DNA from: Caldithrix sp.
Lineage (GTDB): Bacteria; Zhuqueibacterota; Zhuqueibacteria; Thermofontimicrobiales; Sulfurfontimicrobiaceae
Direction of reading: 5' to 3'
Length of the DNA stretch: 64,000 nucleotides
NCBI GenBank assembly: GCA_020722815.1
Contig: DYKB01000001.1
Location: forward strand, 1-64,000
The translations under genes were made by a program, and so were the position numbers. Below, piece by piece: positions 53,201 through 61,472 of the stretch; within the stretch, counting starts at the first letter, position 1, and each line of letters begins with the position of its first letter. A model generated the notes under the pieces. That model was not told where the DNA came from, made no database searches, and saw only the letters and a list, made by a program, of their open reading frames with translations.

Positions 53201-56200
53201 GTCAGTTACTGGGCTATAAACGAAACGAATTGTTAAATAAAAAATTTCTGTCCTTAATTACGCCAAAATCAAAGCGGTTTCTGGCGCAGATAAATCGCAA
53301 TCGACATCAGAAAAAAGAAATTCCACGAAATATTGAAGTTAAAATTTTAAAAAAGGATGCGTCGATTGTTATAGCCGAGTTGTCCATCAAAACCGTGAAT
53401 ATTCATAATAAACCCATTGACATGGTTCATATTCGGGATATTTCCGAGCGAAAAAAGGCTGAAGATCAAATTCGAATTCTTTCGACAGCCGTGGCGTCCT
53501 CGGAGGATGGTGTTTTTATTACCGATACAACGGGAAAACGAATCTTTGTAAATGAAGCGCTCGCCCAGATGTTCGGGCTATCACGTGAGGAAATGATTTC
53601 CACGCCAAATGAAAAATTATATTCCTCTAAGTGTTTTGAACAACTATCGAATAATATTTTCCCTTCAGTTTATGCCGGAAAAAGCTGGACGGGGGAACTG
53701 GAAGCAATTCGAAATTCAGGTGAAATTTTCCCAATATTGTTGACTATTTCACCAATTTTTGATGATCATAATAACCAACTGGGTACCGTTGGCATCAGTA
53801 AAGATATCACCGAACGGAAAATCATCGAAGAAGAGTTAAAGAAAAAAAATCAATTTCTGGAAAAAATTATCGATCTGAATCCTTATGGCGTGCAAATTTT
53901 AGATTCTGAAGGAAGATCCGTCCGATATAATAAAGCTTTTGAAAAAATGTTTGAACCGATTATTTTTGATAATAATCGCGCCAATTTCCCGCTCTTAAAA
54001 AATCAGGAATTTCAGAAGCTGCTGACCCCGGCCTATGAAGGACAGAATGTCTCAACTTCAATCTTTTGGATCAATCTCAACGAACTGGATGACCGGATCA
54101 AAGAAAACCGTTCAATATGTTTGCGTATTGTTCTCTTTCCAATTCTGGATGAAAAGAAAAATATTGCGAATATTGTCGGTTTGTATGAAGATACCACCGA
54201 ACATGCAAAAGCCAGAGATGAAATTGAACGGCACAATCGGGAACTCACCGCCCTCTACGATGCGACCCAGGCGATGGTTTCAATTCGGGAGCCACAAGCA
54301 TTAATTGAATCCATCCTGAAGGGCGCGGCCATGGCGGCCGGCACTGAATTCGGTGCCTATTTCTGCTACTCACGCGAAACCAATATTTATCAGCTTTCGA
54401 CGACGATTGGCTTTACAGAACGTCATTTACATTCAATCCATGAAAATTTTTATAGTATCAACAAGAGTCAAACACCGTCGATTTATTGGCATGGTGCCAA
54501 ACGTAACGTCTTAACGCCGGCTGACATGAAAATTGCCACCGAATTCATGACCCCCCAGAATATTTTTAAATCGGTTCTCTGGGTGCCGGTGATCTATGAA
54601 GAAAGATTATTGGGCGTTTTTAACCTGTTCAGCAAGACGCCCGATGCTTTTAACGAGGATTCGATTCGACTGGTGACCATGTTCGCGGATCAGGCAGCCG
54701 TTGCATTAGAAAACGTTCGGCTCTATTCCGAAGTGAGCAATTTTGCAGAAGAGATGGAAATCAAGATTGCTGAAAGAACGCGGGAACTCTCCGAATCAGA
54801 GGCAAAATATCGAAGCATAATCGAAAATTCGCCGGATTTAATCTCAATCGAAGATCTGGATTCCAGAACACTCTATGGCAATGCCGCGTTCTATTCAAAA
54901 CTTAATTATAATCAGGAGGAGGCAACCGAAATTGGTTCACTCACCTTAATTCATCCTGAAGATTTATTAAATACGCGGGATCAATTCGAAAGCCTGCTAA
55001 TCGGTAATCCCATTCGAAACCTGGAGTGTCGTTATCTTTCAAGAGATAAAAATATAATACACCTCCTGTTAAGTGCGGAAAAATTAAAGTTAGGTGATCG
55101 TGAAGTCATTCAAATCGTCGCCAGAGATATAACCGAGAAAAAAAAGCTGGAAATATCATTAAAAAAATCCGAAGAGCATCATCGTGCGTTAATCGACAAT
55201 GTTCGTGATGGTGTTTTTACGATGAAAAACAATAAGATCATCTGGTGCAATGAGCAATTAGCTAATATATTTGGTTATGATGTCGATGAATTGCCCAATT
55301 CGTATTTCGCCAAGTTAATCGTTGATCAGAATTATTTTCTGAATTATGAACAGGAATTATACCTGGCATTAGCCCAAAATGGTCACTATCGGAGTGAAAA
55401 TAAAGGAAAACGAAAAACAGGTGAAGTTTTTGATTTTGAGTGCTCGGTTTCACTAATCGAGGAGGACAGCGATGGTGAAAGTGAGTTACTGGTACTGGTA
55501 CGTGACATAACTGAACGAAAACGCATGCATGAACGGCTGGTGCAATCCGAGAAACTGGCAGCTACCGGAAAACTTGCGGCGAGTATTGCCCACGAAATAA
55601 ATAATCCATTACAGGGAATTATGGCCAGCCTGGCGGCCATCAAGCTTAAGTTAAATGGTATTGAAGTTGATATCTCCGGACTAGACATTATCGAAACTGG
55701 CCTGAAACGAATCAGTAATATCGTTAAGCAGTTACTCAGCCTCCATCGACCGGAACGTCAGGAAAAACACATGACGGATTTAAATCAGGTCGTCGAAGAA
55801 GTTGTGTCACTCGTCAAAAGTCAATTAGCAATGAATCGAATCACCCTGAAAAAAAATCTTTCCGATTCGCTGCCATCGATTTATGCCTCTTCGCAGCAAT
55901 TGAATCAAATTTTGCTCAATTTAATACTGAATGCCCAGGAATCGATTAACACTGATGGTGAAATAAAAATTATCACCAGAACCAAAAATGAAGAAGTAAT
56001 AATCAAAATTATTGATACGGGCAAAGGTATTGAAAAGGAAGATTTACCGAAAATATTTGATCCCTTCTTCAGCACCAAGAAAAAGATGGGAACAGGCTTG
56101 GGTTTATCCATTGTTCATGGCGCTATTGAAAGCCATGGTGGCAGGATTGAGGTCAAAAGTGAAATCAACAAAGGTACTGAATTTACAATTTATTTGCCCA

Positions 56201-56223
56201 TTAAATCCAAAGAACAGTCATAA
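50218..56223 (+). CDS. Giant multi-PAS/GAF sensor histidine kinase
   Basis: A 2001-residue soluble kinase with no transmembrane helix visible. By eye the order is: GAF-like (45-195), PAS (205-330), helical linker, PAS with a C-x-x-C cluster (about 455-565, RNCESCQLK), then PAS domains at about 575, 705, 835, 960, 1080 and 1205, GAF (1337-1510), PAS at 1523 and 1647, HisKA with phospho-acceptor SIAHEINNPLQG near 1791, and HATPase (1860-2001) with LNLILNAQES, DTGKGI, FFSTKK and GTGLGLS. That is ten PAS and two GAF modules. The Cys cluster could bind metal or sense redox. Cytosolic signals are likely. The receiver protein encoded next is the probable partner. Confidence 0.95.
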   Translation: MNQGGFSRNIAANSDGIKGTELNKKQESQLMRIERKIRISDYLDKLADVELTLGEKISSCLEVTLEEYKLEMGGVYLFEEHTEDLALIHQQNLNQYFSHRIESQQMELKRNLMARFQIGPVLSAILPTSDAILKQFVKPNPITKSIIMVAIRKLEKLWGLICLGSEKPLSIPLPELDDLSKFGKFLANQIELFKLNHQLEDINNRHDLLLNNTLSGTFILQDRKFVYANERFARIHGYTRDEILHLDAGKLEWPLDLQSARGKNIEIKKKKTGDLHYECNGVNKENKKVWLEMKAAFIEYKNKPAIMGNVIDITYQKQVEQELIQSQEKSRILLEGDKDAIMLAYAPKISASETESNINLLAANSLEESMQITSNRIDDRRENNTWLYEYFKKESSGELNLKEYHEMINSSDQANTIFFQYQGHNAMLGVLRSMTASPALLTNFMDSNPNLRLLFDHIPFSIYFYNEKLELVWSNRTTEISGEQVQFLKPKTQCYLSYPFCTNKNNERNCESCQLKTALDSGQIIQNSQVKPDHTIILETLVPIKQNENHPVGIFIINQTIGVDILLNEAKYPEIPNEIKASAIIDSASDAIVAINEEKQVVLINSAAENLFNWQMKNMVGQPISNFTGSLPDAYRAIFERMLHFNDFPDSHPLNDKIEIEISPGEQSSLFAMEWSFSESEVQGKKIKFAFGRDITRHKQMESELLVKKDFLENIIKFNPYGVEVFDTKGYMIHNNAAADLIYGFKGLVNYCVFDDLAFEEANVFEEIREAFSGKIVTIGPLWYDTRKSGYDGIPHKRVYVKITFSPIRGKDGRILNIVAIHENVTAHKEIENELVASERRYREVFETALDGIFRVDASGVFSFANPMMVEMSGYSLEELIGMPFKQIVTKKWQTHLYKLFDVTFKGAFTYKDEIHIDRKDGREVALEVSVVPISKDGKITELQAICRDISERKKAEQELKESKELYTTLVEQSNDGVVLIRENGTLMFVNDGLCQLLGYKRNELLNKKFLSLITPKSKRFLAQINRNRHQKKEIPRNIEVKILKKDASIVIAELSIKTVNIHNKPIDMVHIRDISERKKAEDQIRILSTAVASSEDGVFITDTTGKRIFVNEALAQMFGLSREEMISTPNEKLYSSKCFEQLSNNIFPSVYAGKSWTGELEAIRNSGEIFPILLTISPIFDDHNNQLGTVGISKDITERKIIEEELKKKNQFLEKIIDLNPYGVQILDSEGRSVRYNKAFEKMFEPIIFDNNRANFPLLKNQEFQKLLTPAYEGQNVSTSIFWINLNELDDRIKENRSICLRIVLFPILDEKKNIANIVGLYEDTTEHAKARDEIERHNRELTALYDATQAMVSIREPQALIESILKGAAMAAGTEFGAYFCYSRETNIYQLSTTIGFTERHLHSIHENFYSINKSQTPSIYWHGAKRNVLTPADMKIATEFMTPQNIFKSVLWVPVIYEERLLGVFNLFSKTPDAFNEDSIRLVTMFADQAAVALENVRLYSEVSNFAEEMEIKIAERTRELSESEAKYRSIIENSPDLISIEDLDSRTLYGNAAFYSKLNYNQEEATEIGSLTLIHPEDLLNTRDQFESLLIGNPIRNLECRYLSRDKNIIHLLLSAEKLKLGDREVIQIVARDITEKKKLEISLKKSEEHHRALIDNVRDGVFTMKNNKIIWCNEQLANIFGYDVDELPNSYFAKLIVDQNYFLNYEQELYLALAQNGHYRSENKGKRKTGEVFDFECSVSLIEEDSDGESELLVLVRDITERKRMHERLVQSEKLAATGKLAASIAHEINNPLQGIMASLAAIKLKLNGIEVDISGLDIIETGLKRISNIVKQLLSLHRPERQEKHMTDLNQVVEEVVSLVKSQLAMNRITLKKNLSDSLPSIYASSQQLNQILLNLILNAQESINTDGEIKIITRTKNEEVIIKIIDTGKGIEKEDLPKIFDPFFSTKKKMGTGLGLSIVHGAIESHGGRIEVKSEINKGTEFTIYLPIKSKEQS

Positions 56224-56347
56224 AACGAACTTATTTAAAAGATGAAATGCTATTCATCAATTTAATTAAGAGTCCTATTCAAAATGGTTAGCGTAGTTTC
56301 ATGAGGTCGGTGTAGTTATTTTTGAGAATGATAAACAAGGATAATGT

Positions 56348-57403
56348 ATGAAAAACAGGATCTTAATTGTTGAAGACGATGCGATTGCACGAGAAGGAAT
56401 GAAATTAAGCCTGGAAATGGAAGGATATGATATTACCGCCACCAATGGCGGAAAAAGCGCCCTTGAATTGATGAAAAAAGAAAAATATGATCTGGTACTT
56501 TCCGATATCGTGATGGATGAAATATCTGGTATTGATTTATTGCTCGAGATTAAACGAAAGTGGCCGGAAACGATTGTTATTTTGATCACGGGTTATGGCT
56601 CGCTGGATTCAGTCATCCATGCCATGCGATTGGGTGCCTTTGACTATTTATTAAAACCATGCAGTGATGATGAATTAAAAATCCGAATCAAACGCGGGCT
56701 GGAACGAAAAAAAATTGGCTTGATTATCAAAGAAAAAAATCGCCAGGATGCTATTTTTGATCTGGTGGTCGGCCTGGCAGATACTTTAAATAATTTATTG
56801 GCGGGCATTTCCGGCAATCATGAAATGCTCCGGACATATTTTAGTGACGATAAAGAACCGGATGTTCTCGAAAGTTTTCGAAATGCATCACTCTGTATCA
56901 ATAAAGCGGCCCGAATCGTGGATAATTTATGCATGACCGTTAGTTTGTTCAACCGGAAAGAAATGCGACCATTTGATCTCGAAGAAGCATTCGTAAGTAT
57001 TAAAATGCAATTTGACCTGAATCGTATCATTTTTCAATATCCGGAGAAATTACCATGGACCAATGGAAGCGAGCGAATATCCAATGTATTCACGAATATT
57101 GTCCAAAACGCTTTCGAAGCGTCCCGAGACGATGATAAAATCCTCATTACCGCCAATGTCGATCCTACCGGTGAATTTATTGAAATTGCCTTCATTGATT
57201 CAGGAGTCGGAATTGCGCCCGATGATTTAACCAAAGTCTTTCTACCGTTCTTTACAACAAAAGACACCGGCCAGGCAGGATTGGGACTCTGGATGGCTTA
57301 TCAAACAGTGACCTATTTTAACGGCTCGATTTCCATCTCCAGCGTCCTGAATAAAGGAACGACCGTCACTATTAAACTTCCAATTTATCGGGAAAATAGC
57401 TAG
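56348..57403 (+). CDS. Receiver-HATPase protein with substituted phospho-acceptor
   Basis: A 351-residue protein. The N-terminal receiver (1-118) has the acid pocket E9-D10-D11, phosphorylation site Asp53 (LVLSDIVMD) and Lys103. A dimerisation-like helix (about 140-165) reads GLADTLNNLLAGI, where active kinases have G-x-A-H-D-F-N-N-L-L, so the His is Asp145 here. The C-terminal HATPase (235-350) keeps the N box (FTNIVQNAFEAS), DSGVGIAP, FFTTK and GLGLWMAY. It may be a pseudokinase whose ATPase domain is gated by receiver phosphorylation. It lies 124 bases after the giant kinase and has no output DNA-binding domain. Confidence 0.9.
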   Translation: MKNRILIVEDDAIAREGMKLSLEMEGYDITATNGGKSALELMKKEKYDLVLSDIVMDEISGIDLLLEIKRKWPETIVILITGYGSLDSVIHAMRLGAFDYLLKPCSDDELKIRIKRGLERKKIGLIIKEKNRQDAIFDLVVGLADTLNNLLAGISGNHEMLRTYFSDDKEPDVLESFRNASLCINKAARIVDNLCMTVSLFNRKEMRPFDLEEAFVSIKMQFDLNRIIFQYPEKLPWTNGSERISNVFTNIVQNAFEASRDDDKILITANVDPTGEFIEIAFIDSGVGIAPDDLTKVFLPFFTTKDTGQAGLGLWMAYQTVTYFNGSISISSVLNKGTTVTIKLPIYRENS

Positions 57404-57674
57404 GAATATCCAGGTTTGGGAGAGCAAGTATCACAAACGAGAATCCCCCCTATCACGAAAGAAAATGTATTGATTCCCGGGGAGAGCAAAAAACTAACTT
57501 TAAAATTTCAAAAAGAAATTGAAATTTCCAATCAACTCACACAACAGCACCAAATTTACATGATTTCACTTGCCAAATAAAATTTTTTTAATCAAAAATA
57601 ACAATTTATTGTTAAATTTGATGCTTTTTACTAACAATAAAATGTTATATATAAAAAAATTTTAAAAATTTCCC
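57404..57674. other. Intergenic stretch before the structured leader
   Basis: AT-rich, with no gene and no terminator after the receiver-HATPase gene. GGAGAGCAA occurs twice within 80 bases (57420 and 57480 regions), which may be chance. Confidence 0.35.
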
Positions 57675-57703
57675 TTGACAATTTAAGCACAAATTACTAT
57701 ATT
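57675..57703 (+). promoter_or_regulatory. Strong sigma-70-type promoter
   Basis: TTGACA (57675-57680), exactly 17 bases, TATATT (57698-57703). The predicted start near 57711 lies only about 8 bases before the left arm of the long inverted repeat, so the RNA would begin with that arm. Confidence 0.85.
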
Positions 57704-57718
57704 AAATTATGCAATATA

Positions 57719-57848
57719 TTTGGTGTGCTTTGAAAATTTTTTTTTAAAAAAAAGTGATTGCCGGAATGTCCGTTCCGGCAATCAGCCAACAGCCAGAAAA
57801 AAATTCTGACTTAAAACGTTATTATAATATAGCAATTTTTTTCTGGCT
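57719..57848 (+). promoter_or_regulatory. Structured 5-prime leader with long-range pairing arm
   Basis: Left arm TTTGGTGTGCTTTGAA (57719-57734) is the exact complement of 58265-58280. It is followed by a T10A8 stretch, a perfect 11-bp hairpin GATTGCCGGAA/TTCCGGCAATC (57756-57783) and a second stem of 15 perfect pairs, AGCCAGAAAAAAATT (57791-57805) with AATTTTTTTCTGGCT (57834-57848). The first hairpin followed by the A-run would also act as a minus-strand terminator. The structures end 30 bases before the ribosome site. Confidence 0.65.
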
Positions 57849-57888
57849 TGTCAATAAAAAATAATCGCCTAAAGTGAAAGGAGTTGCT

Positions 57889-58218
57889 ATGGAAAATCTG
57901 GATGTCATTCAGGGGATTGTCCTGGATATTTTAAAAGGGGATTCTTTCAGTTTAAAACTGGAATACGTAGCGGATAATAACCAGCATCCCTATCAACCAA
58001 TTGAAAAAATTCGCATAAAAGGGCAAAACGCGGCGAATTTAAATTCTTATGAAGGAATGATGGCATATAATCGTCTCAATTCGCGTTTTGGAAATAAAAG
58101 AGTTCAATGCGCCATTCATTCCCGTGAAGAAGATAATTTTTTACTTTCTGATGTCAGAATTTTATTACCAGTAAAAAATTTATCAGCTTTCGCCCAAATG
58201 AATCAAAATAAAGCTTAA
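57889..58218 (+). CDS. Degenerate SNase-like OB-fold protein
   Basis: A 109-residue protein from the ATG after AAAGGAG; a GTG five codons upstream is less likely. The pattern G-I-V-L-D-I-L-K-G-D-S-F-S-L, then KIRIKGQNAAN, a Y-E-G-M-M-A-Y-N-R-L helix, NKRVQCAIHSRE and LLSDVRI follows staphylococcal nuclease-like (TNase) domains. GDTI is GDSF, and the acids of the I-D-A-P-E motif are replaced by Q-N-A-A-N, so nuclease activity is doubtful. It may bind RNA or protein. It is framed by 16-bp inverted arms and followed by a metalloprotease gene. Confidence 0.55.
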   Translation: MENLDVIQGIVLDILKGDSFSLKLEYVADNNQHPYQPIEKIRIKGQNAANLNSYEGMMAYNRLNSRFGNKRVQCAIHSREEDNFLLSDVRILLPVKNLSAFAQMNQNKA

Positions 58219-58264
58219 TCGAGTTAAATAAATTTCAGCCGTGAGATAGCAGCCGGGTTGATAA

Positions 58265-58280
58265 TTCAAAGCACACCAAA
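58265..58280 (+). repeat. Right arm of 16-bp perfect inverted repeat
   Basis: TTCAAAGCACACCAAA is the exact complement of 57719-57734, 531 bases away. It lies between the SNase-like gene and the metalloprotease gene, 26 bases before the latter's ATG. No flanking target duplication is seen. Confidence 0.7.
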
Positions 58281-58306
58281 GTATTAAAAAAATCAAAGGC
58301 TTATCC

Positions 58307-59410
58307 ATGCATGAATTTAGCGTTTCTGGCCGTTTAATTGATCAACACCAAATCCCGATACCAGGATTTCTGGTTGCAATAATCGATCGTGATCTAATCT
58401 GGGATGACCTGATCGCTTATGGACTGACAAATCAAAAAGGTGAATTTCTGACGCACTACCTCGCATCTGATTTTAGCCATCAATTTGCAGAATTCGAATC
58501 TGAGCCTGATCTGTCGATAATCGTCTCATATCCAACCTCCTCCCCCAGGCGTTATATCCCGATTAAAAAAATAGACATTGAACCGGAACAATTTAAAGCG
58601 CAGCTTAATCTGCAGGATATTGTTTTGGATTCTCAATTCATTCCAATCGCAGGGCTAAGTGCCTTGCCTGGAAGCTGGGGAAAATCAAAACGTCTGAATT
58701 TTAAGAACGCGGAAATTCTGGACTATTGCCTGAATTCGGTTATCAATATTATCGAGGAATCGATAAAATACAAAATTGATCGAAACCGTTTTTCAATCAA
58801 AGCACTTTCTCAAAGTGAGATAGCGCGTTCCTATTTCCAGTCAATGTCGACTCGCCTCACAAATTTCAAATTGCCTCCCTTGTTACTAAAGTTAATTGGA
58901 AAATTATTTTACCATCGGCTATTGGGTTTGTATGATCCGTTTCAGGCGATAATTTATATTAACAAACAAAGATTGCAGTATCAAAATATCGATACTTTAA
59001 AAGTCGTGATCGGGCATGAATTAGTCCATTTTATCCAATTTAATAAAAATCCTCAATTGTACCAAAAAATGATCACGCTCTATCAACAATATTTTGAATT
59101 TCTCCAGCGCCCATTGCCCGCAAGTGAATTTTTTGAACTCACCTATCAATATTTTTTGAATGAAATTCAGCCATTTATGACCACAATCGAAGGCGATGCC
59201 TTTTATTTTGAGGAGAACATTTTAAGACAAATTTTCACCTGCAGCCAATATTATCATATCAGTGGCGTTTTTGATGGGCTAATGACAGCATTATTAAAAT
59301 CTACGGCTAATTCACAGCACACTAAATTTTATGATCCCCATCTGATTGATCGCCGGTATATCGAAGGACGCCAACAGGTCGCACAAAATCGACAATATTT
59401 CTATATTTAA
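58307..59410 (+). CDS. Zinc metalloprotease with N-terminal transthyretin-like domain
   Basis: A 367-residue cytosolic-looking protein. The N-terminal 110 residues (FSVSGRLIDQHQIPIPGFLVAI, GLTNQKGEFLTHY, SIIVSYP) resemble a carboxypeptidase-regulatory/transthyretin-like beta-sandwich. The C-terminal part has the zincin motif HELVHFIQF at residues 237-245, and a likely third ligand in TTIEGDAFYFEE near 295. No signal peptide is visible, so it may act in the cytoplasm or be exported non-classically. It lies just after the SNase-like gene and the right inverted-repeat arm. Its substrate is unknown and I do not recognise the exact family. Confidence 0.65.
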   Translation: MHEFSVSGRLIDQHQIPIPGFLVAIIDRDLIWDDLIAYGLTNQKGEFLTHYLASDFSHQFAEFESEPDLSIIVSYPTSSPRRYIPIKKIDIEPEQFKAQLNLQDIVLDSQFIPIAGLSALPGSWGKSKRLNFKNAEILDYCLNSVINIIEESIKYKIDRNRFSIKALSQSEIARSYFQSMSTRLTNFKLPPLLLKLIGKLFYHRLLGLYDPFQAIIYINKQRLQYQNIDTLKVVIGHELVHFIQFNKNPQLYQKMITLYQQYFEFLQRPLPASEFFELTYQYFLNEIQPFMTTIEGDAFYFEENILRQIFTCSQYYHISGVFDGLMTALLKSTANSQHTKFYDPHLIDRRYIEGRQQVAQNRQYFYI

Positions 59411-59504
59411 ACATTAAAAATGAACTGAACTTTTTAAGTTTATAAGCGTTGATAACAAAAAAAAATTATTTTGTTGTTATTTTAAAAAATTGAGGAATAT
59501 CCAA

Positions 59505-60554
59505 ATGATGAATTCGCTTGACCGTTGGTTGGCAGTTATTAATCATGAAATACCAGACCGCGTTCCGACGGACTTCTGGTCTACTGATGAAGTGTTGGTT
59601 CGTTTATTAAAAGAGCTAAAATGTCCTCAGGAGGATGACCTGTGGCGAAAATTAAATATTGATAAATTACATGACATTGAAGCAAAATATATCGGGCCGG
59701 CCAAACCAGACCTCTGGAATCTGGAATATCGAGAAGTCCCGTATGCCAACGAAGAGGGGATTTATAAAGAAGTCGTTTCACATCCACTGGCTTTTGCCCA
59801 AACGATTGCGGACCTGGACCAATTTGACTGGCCAAGTCCGGATTGGTATGATTATTCTCATCTGCGCAAGGAGGCCGAAGCCTTTCATCAGGCTGGCTGG
59901 CCCGTTCGTTGCGGTTCATTCGAGCCATTCCTCCTCTATTGTCAGCTCCGCGGGATGGAACAATCATTCATGGATTTGGTTCTGAATCCCGAATTGGCGC
60001 ATGCACTCCTGAAGAGAATCTTTGATTTTTATTACACCCACATCGAGCGTCAATTGGAAAGCGCCGGCCATGGAAATGTCGAAATCTGTTATATTGCCGA
60101 AGACCTGGGAACACAAACCGGCTTACTCATGAGCGAAGAATTAATAGACGAATTTCTGAAACCGAACATGAAAAAGATGATCGATCTCGCGCATGCTTTT
60201 GGTGCCAGAGCCTTTCATCACAGCGATGGAGCGGTCAGTCCTCTCATTCCTGGAATGTTGGCCATTGGTATCGATTTTTTAAATCCGATTCAATGGCGAT
60301 GTCCAGGCATGGAACGGCAGCAATTAAAAGATAATTTCGGAGAAAAATTAATTTTTCACGGTGCCGTTGATAATCAATTCACCTTGCCCTATGGCTCAAT
60401 CGATGATGTAATAGCCGAAGTCAAAGAAAATATCGATGTTTTAGGCCAAAAAGGTGGCTACATTCTGGCACCGTGTCATAATATCCAGCCAATTACTTCA
60501 ACGGAAAAAATTGTAGCGATGTATGAGACAGCACATCGTTATGGGAAGTATTAA
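59505..60554 (+). CDS. Uroporphyrinogen decarboxylase family protein (MtaA/UroD-like)
   Basis: A 349-residue TIM-barrel protein. It has RWLAVINHEIPDRVP at the start, EDLGTQTGLLMSEELIDEFLKPNMKKMIDLAHAFGA near residue 205, FHHSDGAV near 244, DFLNPIQW near 263 and GGYILAPCHNIQP near 326. It lacks the substrate-binding motifs of true HemE and resembles the branch linked to corrinoid or thiol methyl transfer and to sugar catabolism. His in HHSDG and Cys in PCHN may bind zinc. Start: ATG at 59505, with GAGG about 9 bases upstream. The neighbouring SDR overlaps or follows it. Confidence 0.85.
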   Translation: MMNSLDRWLAVINHEIPDRVPTDFWSTDEVLVRLLKELKCPQEDDLWRKLNIDKLHDIEAKYIGPAKPDLWNLEYREVPYANEEGIYKEVVSHPLAFAQTIADLDQFDWPSPDWYDYSHLRKEAEAFHQAGWPVRCGSFEPFLLYCQLRGMEQSFMDLVLNPELAHALLKRIFDFYYTHIERQLESAGHGNVEICYIAEDLGTQTGLLMSEELIDEFLKPNMKKMIDLAHAFGARAFHHSDGAVSPLIPGMLAIGIDFLNPIQWRCPGMERQQLKDNFGEKLIFHGAVDNQFTLPYGSIDDVIAEVKENIDVLGQKGGYILAPCHNIQPITSTEKIVAMYETAHRYGKY

Positions 60555-60573
60555 TAAAAAAGACTCTCCGCAA

Positions 60574-61323
60574 ATGAAACTGAATAACAAAACAATTCTT
60601 ATTACAGGGGCTTCTTCCGGAATTGGATACGAATTAGCCATTCAACTTGCGGCGACGAATCGACTTGTTTTAATTGCCCGGCGTGAGGAACTACTAACCG
60701 ATCTCATTAATAAATTACCGAAACGCGATCATTTACATTTTAAATGTGACGTAGGTGATTATGAATCGGTGAAAAATATTTTTCAAATACTGACTGACCA
60801 AAAGGTACAAATTGATGTCGCAATCCTGAATGCTGGAATTAGCATTTCGTTCGATCCATTTAATATGTCGATTGAACGAATTCAGCAGGTTATTAATATC
60901 AATTTTTTTGGTGTAATTAATGTTATCGAACGCCTGTTACCCGGGATGCGTCAAAAAAATGAAGGGTTAATTGCGGCTACCGGCAGTCTGGCAGGCTATC
61001 GTGGAATGCCGACAGCGGCACCCTATTCAGCCAGTAAATCGGCGATGGCAACATTTCTTGAAAGTTTACGAATTGATTATCTAAAAACCGGTGTTAAATT
61101 TACTCTCATCTCGCCCGGGTTTGTACTGACACCAATGACAGCCCATAAAAATAAATTTATGCCATTTCTCATGACACCCGAAAAAGCGGCTCAAATAATA
61201 ATTCGCGGCCTTGAAAAAGAAAAAACCGAGATTCATTTTCCATATTCACTTTCACTTATCGCGAAACTAGGACGTTTGATTCCGGATCGAATTTATGCGC
61301 GGCTGATGCACGGGCGGCATTGA
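60574..61323 (+). CDS. Short-chain dehydrogenase/reductase
   Basis: About 249 residues of the classical SDR family. It has TGASSGIG (residues 10-17), N-A-G-I in ILNAGISI near 90, catalytic Ser in ATGSLAGYRG near 138 and Y-x3-K in PYSASKSA near 152-156, then SPGFVLTPM. It uses NAD(P)H to reduce or oxidise an alcohol or carbonyl of unknown identity. It starts 19 bases after the UroD-like stop, or overlaps it if an in-frame upstream ATG (60541) is used; neither has a strong ribosome site. The two genes are probably co-transcribed. Confidence 0.9.
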   Translation: MKLNNKTILITGASSGIGYELAIQLAATNRLVLIARREELLTDLINKLPKRDHLHFKCDVGDYESVKNIFQILTDQKVQIDVAILNAGISISFDPFNMSIERIQQVININFFGVINVIERLLPGMRQKNEGLIAATGSLAGYRGMPTAAPYSASKSAMATFLESLRIDYLKTGVKFTLISPGFVLTPMTAHKNKFMPFLMTPEKAAQIIIRGLEKEKTEIHFPYSLSLIAKLGRLIPDRIYARLMHGRH

Positions 61324-61440
61324 AATTAATGCGAATAATTTGTATTAATGTTATTGATTCAATCAAATTATCGTATTGCACAGATTAAAAAAATCCTATA
61401 ATCACGATAAACAGGCAAAAACATAATAAAAATTTCGACG

Positions 61441-61472
61441 TTCGGAAAATAAGCTGGGCACCATTTTCCGAA
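61441..61472 (+). promoter_or_regulatory. Perfect 10-bp hairpin immediately before a start codon
   Basis: TTCGGAAAAT (61441-61450) and ATTTTCCGAA (61463-61472) flank a 12-base loop and end directly at the ATG at 61473. It could block the ribosome or be an operator. Confidence 0.55.

Noticed and set aside
57719..58280. Transposable element defined by the 16-bp inverted arms
   Set aside because: No target-site duplication flanks the arms and no transposase is present, so a transcript-level role is kept as the leading idea without excluding an element.
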